Assembly (NCBI GenBank): GCA_021372005.1
Contig: JAJFVC010000033.1
Coordinates: 1 to 64,000 of the forward strand
Length of the DNA stretch: 64,000 nucleotides
Direction of reading: 5' to 3'
Origin: Planctomycetaceae bacterium
Lineage (GTDB): Bacteria > Planctomycetota > Planctomycetia > Pirellulales > Thermoguttaceae
In this document: piece by piece, positions 8,938 to 16,437 of the stretch
Numbering within the stretch: position 1 is the first letter of the stretch
Layout: each line of letters opens with the position of its first letter
Program-made: the position numbers and the translations under genes
The notes under the pieces: generated by a model
Database searches by the model: none
Seen by the model: only the letters and a program-made list of their open reading frames with translations
Told to the model about the DNA's origin: nothing

Positions 8938-9815
8938 AAACCGTCGCCTACAGCAGTCCGTTTGTTCCTCCGGAGTGGATTGCGGCCCACGGGTTGCATC
9001 CGCACCGTCTGATTCCGCGCGCGGCGACGCATATTCCGCGCGGCGTTTGCCCGTTCGCCGGCGCGATCGTCGCCGAGGTTCTCGCCGGTTTGGACATCGA
9101 CGCGATGGCGTTGACGACCGCATGCGATCAGATGCGTTACGCGGCCGCGATGTTGGAGACCGAACGGGCGTGTCCGACGGTGTTTCTTTTGAATGTGCCG
9201 TCGACGTGGCAGACCGCCGCGGTGCGACGCATGTATTTCAACGAATTGCAGCGTTTGGGCCGATTCCTGGTCACGTTGGGTGGAACGGCGCCGGATGCGG
9301 CCGCGTTGGCCGCCTCGATGCGGGACTATGAACGCCAACGGAAATGCGCCGCCGAACGTTCGCCCGGCAAGGGGGTGCCGCTGGCCGTGCTCGGCGGGCC
9401 GATGATGGACTCGGAGTGCGATTTTTTTGAGCTGGTCGATCAAGCGGGCGGACGGGTTGTGTTGGATGCGACCGACGGAGCGGTCCGAACCCAACCGCGC
9501 GCGTTTGTCGCGGACCGCGTCGATCGTGAACCGCTGCGCGAATTGGCCGAGGCGTATTTCGACGGAATCGCGGACGTGTTTCGGCGTCCGAACCATCGGT
9601 TTTACGATTGGCTGGCGCGCGAGACGGCTGATCACGGTGCGAGCGGGATCGTTGTGCGTCGCTATGTGTGGTGTGATTTGTGGCACGCCGAGACGCCGCG
9701 GATTCGGGAGCGAACCGGATTGCCCGTGCTGGAAATCGACGTGGGCGCCGACGACGTCGACGTTGCCTGCCGCACGCGGGGGCGGCTCGAAGCTTTTGTG
9801 GAGACGTTGCGATGA
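8934..9815 (+). CDS. 2-hydroxyacyl-CoA dehydratase family protein (HgdB-like), short
   Basis: A 293-aa paralogue of the HgdB/BcrB family, shorter than its neighbours. It shows the typical RGVCPFAGAIV and TTACDQMRYAAA cysteine motifs, the SECDFFELVDQAGGRVV segment and a C-terminal YVWCDLWHAETPRI. It starts at an ATG overlapping the upstream stop by 4 bp, and its own stop overlaps the next start the same way. It is therefore translationally coupled on both sides and probably forms a complex with one or both neighbours. Substrate unknown; I see no CoA-specific evidence. Confidence 0.82.
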   Translation: MKTVAYSSPFVPPEWIAAHGLHPHRLIPRAATHIPRGVCPFAGAIVAEVLAGLDIDAMALTTACDQMRYAAAMLETERACPTVFLLNVPSTWQTAAVRRMYFNELQRLGRFLVTLGGTAPDAAALAASMRDYERQRKCAAERSPGKGVPLAVLGGPMMDSECDFFELVDQAGGRVVLDATDGAVRTQPRAFVADRVDREPLRELAEAYFDGIADVFRRPNHRFYDWLARETADHGASGIVVRRYVWCDLWHAETPRIRERTGLPVLEIDVGADDVDVACRTRGRLEAFVETLR

Positions 9816-11236
9816 GCGGCCGGCCGGAAATCATCGAGTTCGCCCAATGGGATCGTCGCTACGTCGAACTTCAGGCTTGCGGGCTGTCGGAGCCGAGCTA
9901 CGGCGGTCCGTTGCGCCGACACGTGACCGACGGCGATCACCGGCTGCCGAAGCTGCGAATGGACAATTCGGCCGCGGCGCTGCGGCTTTGGAATTTCTTG
10001 CTGTCCGAGGAGACTCGCCTGCGCGAGAGCGTCGCCGAAGGCAAGAAACTGGTCGGCACGATGAAGGATTTAGGCACCGTGCCGGTGATGGTCTACGCGC
10101 TGGATAATCTGGTTGCATTTTATCCGGACGGCGCGTGGTGGCTGCCGTGCCTTCTCGAAAACGGCGAGGGACTGCTGGAAATCGCGGATTCGTTGGGCGT
10201 CGATGATTCGTTTTGCCCGGTTCGCGCGATGCTCGGCGCCTTTGTCGGACGAAATCGTTTCCCGATTCCCGGCTTGTTGACGTGCAGCGTCGGGGCGACG
10301 TGCGACGATTTTTCGTCGATCGCTCAGCGAATCGAGTCGCTTGGATTTCCGATTTTCTGGTGGGAGATTCCGCATCGTCGTCCTCCGGACGCTTCGGAAG
10401 CGGGAGTGACGTTGCCGGGCGGATTTCAGGCGACCTACGGGCAAGTGGAGCTGGTGGCGTTGGAGCTCGATCGGTTCCGCAGGGCATTGGAGAGATATTC
10501 GGGCCGAACGTTGGACGACGCGCGGTTGGCCGAGGGGATCCGTCGGTCGAATCGCGTTCGCGGCCTCTTGGCGGAGCTGCGCGGCGTTTGTTTTTCGGCC
10601 GATCCGTGCCCGATGCCGGCGCTGGAGATGATGATCGCCGAAATGCTGGCGATGCACTTTTGTTCGGACTACACGGAAACGGTCCTCGTGCTCGAAGAAT
10701 TGCTTGGCGAGGTGCGGCGTCGCGTCGACGGGCGGCTCGGCGTGCTGCCGGTTGGCGCAGCGAAAGTTTTTTGGGTGAACCCGGTCGCGGATCTTCGCGC
10801 GATGAATTTTTTGGAGGAGGCGGGCGGCCGAATTTGCGGGACCGACTATATGTTCGGTCACGCGATGGACCTCATCCCGACCGACGTTCGCCCGCTGGAG
10901 GCGCTGGCTCGTATGGCGATGGCCGATCCGATGGTGGGGTCGCCGGTCGATCGGGCCTCTCACATTTGCAGAGAGATGCGGCGGTACGGCGCCGAAGGCG
11001 TGATCGTGTCGCGAATCCCCGGCGCAAGCCACTGCGCGCGCGAGGCGGCGATTCTCGGCCGTGCGATTCGTCGCGAGATCGACTGTCCTGTGCTGGAAAT
11101 CGAGGTGCCGTCGTTGATCGATGCGATGGCGCCGACCATGCGCACGCGATTGGAGGCCCTGGTTGAGACCATTCGGGAACGCCGCGAGCGGCAACGCGGA
11201 GTACGGCGCATCGAAAGAGAACGAGAGACACCATGA
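9812..11236 (+). CDS. 2-hydroxyacyl-CoA dehydratase family protein (HgdB-like), long
   Basis: A 474-aa third member of the dehydratase family. Signature regions include PGLLTCSVGATCDDFSSIAQ, FPIFWWEIPHRR, GGRICGTDYMFG and a late REMRRYGAEGVIVSRIPGASHC. In heterodimeric dehydratases the alpha and beta subunits are paralogues like this one and the preceding gene, so the two could be a heterodimer while the YjiM-like protein is separate. The start ATG overlaps the previous stop (ATGA), and an extension to 9680 would run through the upstream gene. The stop overlaps the activator start. Confidence 0.82.
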   Translation: MSGRPEIIEFAQWDRRYVELQACGLSEPSYGGPLRRHVTDGDHRLPKLRMDNSAAALRLWNFLLSEETRLRESVAEGKKLVGTMKDLGTVPVMVYALDNLVAFYPDGAWWLPCLLENGEGLLEIADSLGVDDSFCPVRAMLGAFVGRNRFPIPGLLTCSVGATCDDFSSIAQRIESLGFPIFWWEIPHRRPPDASEAGVTLPGGFQATYGQVELVALELDRFRRALERYSGRTLDDARLAEGIRRSNRVRGLLAELRGVCFSADPCPMPALEMMIAEMLAMHFCSDYTETVLVLEELLGEVRRRVDGRLGVLPVGAAKVFWVNPVADLRAMNFLEEAGGRICGTDYMFGHAMDLIPTDVRPLEALARMAMADPMVGSPVDRASHICREMRRYGAEGVIVSRIPGASHCAREAAILGRAIRREIDCPVLEIEVPSLIDAMAPTMRTRLEALVETIRERRERQRGVRRIERERETP

Positions 11237-12021
11237 TTTGCGCCGGAATTGACGCGGGTTCGCGGACCACGAAAGTGGTGTTGTTGGAGGCTGGGGGGCG
11301 GCGCGTGCTGGCCTCAGGCGTCGTCGATCAAGGGATCGAGCAGGGCGCGCTGGCCAGGTCTCTGTTGGATCGTTTGCTTGAAGAGAACCGTCTGCGACGC
11401 GACGACGTCGTTTCGATCGTGGCGACCGGGTACGGCCGAAGGCTTATCGACGCGGCCGACGTCGCGATCACGGAAATCACGTGTCAGGCTTGGGGCGTGC
11501 GCCATGGCGTTCCCAACGCGAGGACGATCATCGACATCGGCGGCCAGGACAGCAAGCTGCTGCGGCTTTGCGACGACGGCGCGGTCGAGGATTTCGTGAT
11601 GAACGACCGTTGCGCTGCGGGAACCGGCCGTTTTCTCGAATTGTTGGCCGCGCGGCTCGGCGTTCGATTGGCGGCGTTCGACGAGTTGGCGGGTCGGAGT
11701 CGGCAGCCGGCGCCGATCAGCAGCATGTGCGTCGTCTTCGCCGAAACGGAAATTGTCGGCCTCTTGGCGTCGGGCGCGGCTCCGGAGGACATTGTGGCCG
11801 GCGTCGAGGCGTCGCTGGCTGCGCGGGTGGCCGCCATGGCGGCGCGAAAAACGGCGTCGCCGATTGTGTTGACCGGCGGCGTGGCCATGGTGCCGGGCAT
11901 GGCCGATGCGATGCAGGCGGCGCTCGGGCAACCGGTGATCGTGGCACCGCATCCGCAGGTGAGCTGCGCGCTCGGCGCGGCGGTCCTGGCGCATCGACGG
12001 GTCAACGGGCGGATCTATTGA
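11233..12021 (+). CDS. ATP-dependent activator of dehydratase/reductase (HgdC/YjiL type)
   Basis: A 262-aa ASKHA-fold ATPase that binds a [4Fe-4S] cluster at a dimer interface and injects electrons into HgdB-type partners on ATP hydrolysis. Visible signatures are GIDAGSRTTKVVLL (phosphate 1), IDIGGQDSKLLRL (phosphate 2), and the cluster cysteines in NDRCAAGTGRFLE and in a later SSMCVVFAETEIVGLL. The C-terminal TGGVAMVPGMADAMQAAL is the adenosine motif. Length is normal. It overlaps the preceding reductase gene by 4 bp, which points to obligatory partnership. Confidence 0.93.
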   Translation: MICAGIDAGSRTTKVVLLEAGGRRVLASGVVDQGIEQGALARSLLDRLLEENRLRRDDVVSIVATGYGRRLIDAADVAITEITCQAWGVRHGVPNARTIIDIGGQDSKLLRLCDDGAVEDFVMNDRCAAGTGRFLELLAARLGVRLAAFDELAGRSRQPAPISSMCVVFAETEIVGLLASGAAPEDIVAGVEASLAARVAAMAARKTASPIVLTGGVAMVPGMADAMQAALGQPVIVAPHPQVSCALGAAVLAHRRVNGRIY

Positions 12022-12139
12022 ATCGACGGCCGTGCGGAGGCACTTTCAGGAGGGTGCGGATCGATCTAAAATGGCGGGCGTCTCGTTTGTGAAGGGATGG
12101 GGCGACGGAATGACCCGCTTGAAGGAGTGAACTTCGGTT

Positions 12140-13732
12140 GTGTGCGATGGAGTCGCGATGAAAAATCTTGAAAATCGCAAACGGGTCATGGCGCGGTCCA
12201 TGCGGCTTGGACATTGCATCTGCAATGCGAAAAAGTCCTGCCCTTGCGACGTTTTTTTGGAGCAGGATCTTTGCCCGTGCGCGGGCGAATCTCCGAAAAC
12301 CGCGACCGGACCGGTGCGACTGACGCGGTTGGTCGAGCGGGCCGGGTGCGCGTCGAAGATCGACAAGGCCACGTTGGATCGCGTTCTGCGAAACTTGCCG
12401 TTTCTCGACGATCCCGACGTGTTGGTCGGCGCGCCGGCCGGCGACGACGCAGGCGTCTATCGGATTCGAGACGATCTAGCGTTGGTCCAAACGGTCGATG
12501 TCTTTTCGCCGTCGACGGACGATCCGTACACGTTCGGACAGATCGCGGCGGCCAATTCGTTGAGCGACGTGTACGCGATGGGCGGCCGGCCGATCACGGC
12601 GCTGTCGATCGTGGGGTTTCCGGTTCACTCGGTGGGTGAGAACGTCTTGCGGGAGATTCTTCGCGGCGGCGTCGACAAGATGAACGAGGCGGGCGTGTCG
12701 GTCGTCGGCGGACACAGCATTCAGGACGCGGAGATCAAGGCCGGTTTCGCGGTGACCGGATTGGTCCGTCCGGATCGGATCGTCACGAACGCAAAAGCGC
12801 GGGCCGGCCAGGATCTGATTTTGACCAAACCGCTTGGGACGGGCATCGTGAGCTTCGCAGCGCAGATCGGCCGCGCGCCGAACGGCAGCGTGGAAGCCGC
12901 CGCGCAATCGATGGCCGCGTTGAACGCAGCCGCGTCGAAGGCGATGATCGAATGCGGCGTCGAAGCTTGCACCGACGTAACTGGATTCGGCTTGATCGGG
13001 CATTTGGGCGCGATGGCGGCGGCGAGCGGTGTGGAGGTTGAAATCGTTTGGGACGATCTTCCGTTGTTGCCCGGCGTGTTGGAGTGTCTTGGACAGGGCA
13101 TCGCGTCGGGCGCGGTCGAACGCAATCGGGAGTCGTTTGGGGCGTGCGTCGTCGCAGCCGATCCGATCGAACCCGCGATGCTCGATCTCGGTTTCGATCC
13201 GCAGACGTCGGGCGGGCTGTTGATCGCGGTTTCGCCAACGCAGTCCAAAGGTCTTTTGGAGCGGCTTCATGCGTCGGGCGCGGCGCAAGCGGCGATGGTG
13301 GGGCGAGTCGTCAAGGTCGGCGCAGGCTGCGTATTCATCCGAAATCACGGGCGACGACCCATTCTGACGGTCCACGAACGAAATACACAAGAGTTGTCTC
13401 AGGAGGCGGACGAAATGGGATGTTGTGAGAACGGGCACGAAGCGGCGGGGCGCCCTTCCAATGAGGTCGGCGTTGCGGCGGCCGAACGGAAGTTTCAAGA
13501 GTTTTTGCGGGCGACAGGCGCTTCGGACGCCCTTGACGCCAAGACGAAACAGGCCGTCGCCATCGCTTTGTCTGTCTTGGCTCGATGCGAACCCTGTGTG
13601 AAAACTCACATCAAGAAGGCTCTCGCGATGGGGTTTTCGCAGGAAGAAATCGACGAGGCCGCGTGGATGGCGATCGGTTTCGGCGGCTCGCCGACCATGG
13701 TGTTTTACAAGAACGCAAGAAATCTCGGGTGA
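12140..13732 (+). CDS. selD: SelD selenophosphate synthase fused to Cys-rich and AhpD-like domains
   Basis: This 530-aa protein makes selenophosphate from selenide and ATP. It has three parts. Residues 24-50 form a cysteine cluster (CIC, CPC, CPC) like the redox motifs of ferredoxin:thioredoxin reductase beta subunits. Residues about 58-415 are SelD, with the catalytic pair C70 and K73 (RAGCASK) and the ATP-site segments GDDAG, SLSDVYAMGG and VVGGHS. Residues about 440-530 are an AhpD/carboxymuconolactone-decarboxylase domain with the redox motif C483-E-P-C486. The catalytic residue of SelD is Cys, not Sec. The start may be the GTG at 12140, behind GAAGGAG, or the ATG at 12158. A strong internal ribosome site suggests the AhpD part is also made alone. 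The fusion implies local thiol-based handling of selenium (inference). Confidence 0.93.
   Translation: MCDGVAMKNLENRKRVMARSMRLGHCICNAKKSCPCDVFLEQDLCPCAGESPKTATGPVRLTRLVERAGCASKIDKATLDRVLRNLPFLDDPDVLVGAPAGDDAGVYRIRDDLALVQTVDVFSPSTDDPYTFGQIAAANSLSDVYAMGGRPITALSIVGFPVHSVGENVLREILRGGVDKMNEAGVSVVGGHSIQDAEIKAGFAVTGLVRPDRIVTNAKARAGQDLILTKPLGTGIVSFAAQIGRAPNGSVEAAAQSMAALNAAASKAMIECGVEACTDVTGFGLIGHLGAMAAASGVEVEIVWDDLPLLPGVLECLGQGIASGAVERNRESFGACVVAADPIEPAMLDLGFDPQTSGGLLIAVSPTQSKGLLERLHASGAAQAAMVGRVVKVGAGCVFIRNHGRRPILTVHERNTQELSQEADEMGCCENGHEAAGRPSNEVGVAAAERKFQEFLRATGASDALDAKTKQAVAIALSVLARCEPCVKTHIKKALAMGFSQEEIDEAAWMAIGFGGSPTMVFYKNARNLG
13401..13417 (+). promoter_or_regulatory. Internal ribosome site and ATG before the AhpD domain
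   Basis: Inside the selD frame, a perfect AGGAGG (13401-13406) lies 8 nt before an in-frame ATG (13415). This would allow a separate 105-aa AhpD-like protein starting M-G-C-C-E and ending at 13732. It falls exactly at the linker between the SelD and AhpD domains, so it probably marks a former gene boundary or a dual start. Confidence 0.6.
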
Positions 13733-13748
13733 TCGGACCGGCGAGATC

Positions 13749-14180
13749 ATGCAAGTCGGAAGAAAAATCTCGGCGGGGCTTTTCGTGGTTTGCGGGATCG
13801 CTTCGTTGACCTACGGTTTGCTTTTTCACACGGCGACCGTCGAAGTCGAGAAGGAGCGGCAGATTTCAGTCGCCGTGCCGTCGTCGCTCGATGGGTCGTT
13901 GAATGGCGAGAGCGCGTCTGCGGAGGGCGGAAATTCGTTTCGCGGTTCGTCGAACGACGGCAACGAAGGAAATCCATTCGAGCCGTCGTCGGTTCCGTTG
14001 CCGCCGCCCGGTTTGAAGATGGAAAAGGTGACGGAGAAGTACATCGAAAGTTTGGTCGTGTCCGAGTCGGCGATTACGAACGACGTCACCGTGGGCGGCG
14101 TGGTGCGTCAGGCGAACGGCTTGCTCAAGCGAACTTACAGCGGCAAGGCCCCGTCGCTTTGTCCTAGCTGAGTGCACTGA
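13749..14180 (+). CDS. Small membrane-anchored selenoprotein ending C-P-S-U-V-H
   Basis: Read normally, this ORF ends at the TGA at 14169. Reading that TGA as selenocysteine gives a 143-aa protein ending C-P-S-U141-V-H and stopping at the TGA at 14178. C138-x-x-U141 is a classic redox motif. There is an N-terminal membrane or signal helix (ISAGLFVVCGIASLTYGLLF), a low-complexity Ser/Gly/Asn linker, and a conserved-looking block from about residue 95 (VTEKYIESLVV to GLLKRTYSGKAP). A SECIS-like hairpin starts 13 nt after the first TGA, with the same geometry as the three selenoproteins downstream. It lies 16 nt after selD. Function unknown; it is likely an envelope thiol/selenol redox protein. 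The family is not one I recognise. Confidence 0.78.
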
Positions 14181-14184
14181 ACGG

Positions 14185-14203
14185 GGCCATGGTGTCCATG
14201 GCC
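14185..14203 (+). promoter_or_regulatory. SECIS-like hairpin for Sec codon 14169
   Basis: GGCCATG pairs with CATGGCC around the loop GTGTC (14192-14196). The stem begins 13 nt after the TGA, and its loop G-U sits 21-22 nt after the TGA, exactly as in the other three elements. It lies beyond the short U-V-H tail, so its sequence is not constrained by coding in this frame. That makes the match to the shared geometry more telling. Confidence 0.75.
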
Positions 14204-14297
14204 GAGACGCGTCGCCGGCGGGCGGAGATTCGCTTCGTCCTCGGAGGTCGTTGCGCGGCATTTTTGTTGGGGAGGCGTAGGCGGTCGCGGAAAATTC

Positions 14298-14327
14298 TTG
14301 ACAGAGGCGGTTCCGTCGTGATAGGTT
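14298..14327 (+). promoter_or_regulatory. Putative promoter of selenoprotein / tRNA-Sec operon
   Basis: A perfect -35 TTGACA (14298-14303) and a -10 TAGGTT (14322-14327) are separated by 18 bp. The site lies in the 246-bp gap between the CxxU gene and the GTG start at 14427. It could drive the large selenoprotein, tRNA-Sec and polyferredoxin genes as one transcript. Confidence 0.6.
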
Positions 14328-14426
14328 GGGGGGGCATCAAGGGGCGGCCGAACGGTTGGCCTGCGAAGGGGGGCGACGACTTTTCCGTCGCTACGCCGAA
14401 TGTCGCGTGTGGGAGAAGGCGCCATC

Positions 14427-16301
14427 GTGAAACATTTTTCGGCGTTGTTTGTGGTGCTCGCGGTCGTTCAGGTCGTGACGCTTTCCGACGCGGTCGCTCG
14501 AATGTGGACCAGCAGCAACGGCCGTTTTCAGGTCGAAGCGGAGTTGGTCGATTTCAAGGACGGCAAGGTTCGTTTGAAAAAACAAGACGATTCGGTCGTG
14601 GATGTGCCACTTGCGTTGTTGGGCGCGAAGGACCGCGAGTACGTGAGACGGCAATATCCCGGTGCGACGGAAGACGAGCCCCGGTTGGACGCGGAATATC
14701 GCAAGTGGAAAAGCAGAGACGGCAAGTTCAACGAGACCGCCGCATTGGTGGACTCTGCGGATGGAACGGTCCAGTTGCGCAGGTCCGACGGCAGCGAATT
14801 GGACATCGAAAAAAAGCGACTCAGCGCGGCCGACCAACGGTGGGTGGACAACGAGATGCGACGCCGTCGCAAAGGCGACAAGGAGAGCAATTCCGAGTCG
14901 GCGTCGGAGAAGGATTCGCAGGAAGCGGGGGGGCAGGTCGGCGACCAGAAAATCACGATGAAGCTGGTGTGGCTCAACGCGGCGAAAGGCAAGGGTCGCG
15001 GGCAGGGCGTCGTTCCTGGCGACGCCATCCTTCGGCTTGTCAGTCCGCAAAGGGTGGTTGCGTCGGTGTCCAAAAACAAGGCCGGCGATCGAGAATTTCA
15101 ACAGAGTGTGAAGAGCGAACCGCAGTACAGCATGGCGACGCCTTTTCGCGGCGTCGCGCGGTTGGGCGACCGGAAATACTGTTTTGCGTTGGACGCGACC
15201 GACGCCCGCGCCGCCGGGTACAACCGATTGTATTTTGACGTGGACGGCGACGGTGACCTGGCCCACGTCAAACCGATCGCGGCCAAGAATCTTGAAACCC
15301 GAGGATCGGATTTTTCGCAGACGGAATTTCCTTCGGTGGACATCACGCTGAATGTCGACGGCAATCGGGTCGAATACGCTTTTTTCATGACGGCCCTGTG
15401 GCACAAATCGGCGAACGACGCCTTCACATGCGTGTCGCTGTATCCGGCCGTCGCGCGCGAGGGGATGTTGACCGAGGGTGCGAAGCGGACGCGGCTGTGG
15501 CTGATCGATCGCAACAGCAACGGCCGGTTCAACGACGCGACCTCGATTCGGACGTCCGGAGAGTTGATCGAAGGCGACGTGTTTCTGGTCCATCCGAACG
15601 TGCGGAAAATGATTTCGTCGAACATGACGGCGGGATTTGATCGGCAATACGTCGGTCGGACGGCGTGCTTTGGCCGCAACGTTTGCCAAACGGAGGTTTC
15701 GCCCGCCGGCGATCTCGTCGCGATCACCCCGAAGGAAGTGGAGTATGGCGAAGTGAGAAACGCTGCGGCCAACTTTCGCGCCGTGCTGTTTTCCGAGGAT
15801 TACGGCGTGTTTTGGATTGGCGGGGCGAGGGGGCGGAAGATTTCGGTGCCCGTCGGCGATTGGAAAGTGTTTCGCTATATGTTGGACGGCGGGTCGGGGA
15901 CCGTGGTGGCGGCCACGTTCGACAACAAGACGTCGATGGTGACGGTTCGCAAGTCGGAGACGTCGCCGCTGGTTCTCGGGGCGCCGTTCCAGGCGCAAGT
16001 CCATGCGATGCGCGCGGGGACGAACAAAGTTTATCTGGCGTTGACGGTCGTTGGGGTGGGCGGTGAGCGATGCACGAACATTCGTGTCAATGGAAAACGT
16101 CCGCTACGTCCGCGTTTCGTCATCAAAGACGAGAACGGCAAAGCGGTGCAGCGTGGCTTATTTGAATATGGTTGAGGTTTCACCTGCCGGTACTTGTGGC
16201 AAGTACCCCCGGGCGTTTCTGGAAAGTTCCAAGTGTTCGTTCAATTGGACGCCGGACCGTTTGCGGTCGACAACAGCAAGCCGAGTGTGATCACCTTGTG
16301 A
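14427..16301 (+). CDS. Secreted selenoprotein 1: SHD1 repeats plus EYG-U-GFTC domain
   Basis: Without recoding this gene ends at the TGA at 16173. Reading it as Sec gives 624 aa with U583 in the motif EYG-U-GFTC-RYLWQVP and 41 further residues to the stop at 16299. The GTG at 14427 follows GGGAGAAGG and opens a signal peptide (MKHFSALFVVLAVVQVV). Two SHD1 domains, common in planctomycete secreted proteins, follow (about residues 25-77 and 88-140). After a charged linker comes a long domain shared with the selenoprotein at 20123, with two calcium-like loops (FDVDGDGDL, DRNSNGRFND). The UGA is followed by a SECIS-like hairpin. The U-x3-C pair suggests a redox site in the envelope. The catalytic role is unknown. 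Confidence 0.88.
16189..16207 (+). promoter_or_regulatory. SECIS-like hairpin for Sec codon 16173
   Basis: A 7-bp stem, GGTACTT with AAGTACC, is closed by the loop GTGGC (16196-16200), starting 13 nt after the TGA. The loop-closing pair is T-A here and C-G in the two paralogues, a compensatory change made through Leu/Ser and Gln/Arg codon differences. The G-U in the loop corresponds in position to the SelB-contacting G-U of bacterial SECIS elements. Confidence 0.88.
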
Positions 16302-16313
16302 GGCATTTACGGA

Positions 16314-16409
16314 GGAGGCGACGGTCGCCTGGTGACGTCCCTGGTCTTCAAAATCAGTGGAGGGCTCGCAAGAGTCCTCGGTGGGTTCGATTCCCATTCG
16401 CCTCCGCCA
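16314..16409 (+). tRNA. selC: tRNA-Sec (anticodon UCA)
   Basis: The 96-nt gene has the features specific to bacterial tRNA-Sec. There is an 8-bp acceptor stem (GGAGGCGA with TCGCCTCC), a 5-bp T stem (16381-16397), and an anticodon stem-loop at 16341-16357 with TCA at 16348-16350. The variable arm is long (16358-16380). G73 and an encoded CCA complete it. The gene lies 12 nt after the stop of selenoprotein 1 and 28 nt before the polyferredoxin start. It therefore seems to be processed out of a protein-coding transcript. Confidence 0.97.
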
Positions 16410-16437
16410 TTTTTTCGTCCTTGTCGCGGCAACCCTT

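Noticed and set aside
6877-9123. Long minus-strand ORF opposite the methyltransferase and reductase genes
   Set aside because: Its translation is Arg/His-rich without domain structure, while the plus strand carries clear motifs and ribosome sites.
13730-13760. The TGA ending selD as a fifth selenocysteine codon
   Set aside because: No hairpin of the shared geometry follows. The read-through peptide has no redox motif and collides with the start of the next gene.
14178-14203. The second TGA (14178) as the Sec codon of the small protein
   Set aside because: The hairpin would be only 4 nt away, out of register with the other three, and no Cys partner lies next to it. The first TGA fits on both counts.
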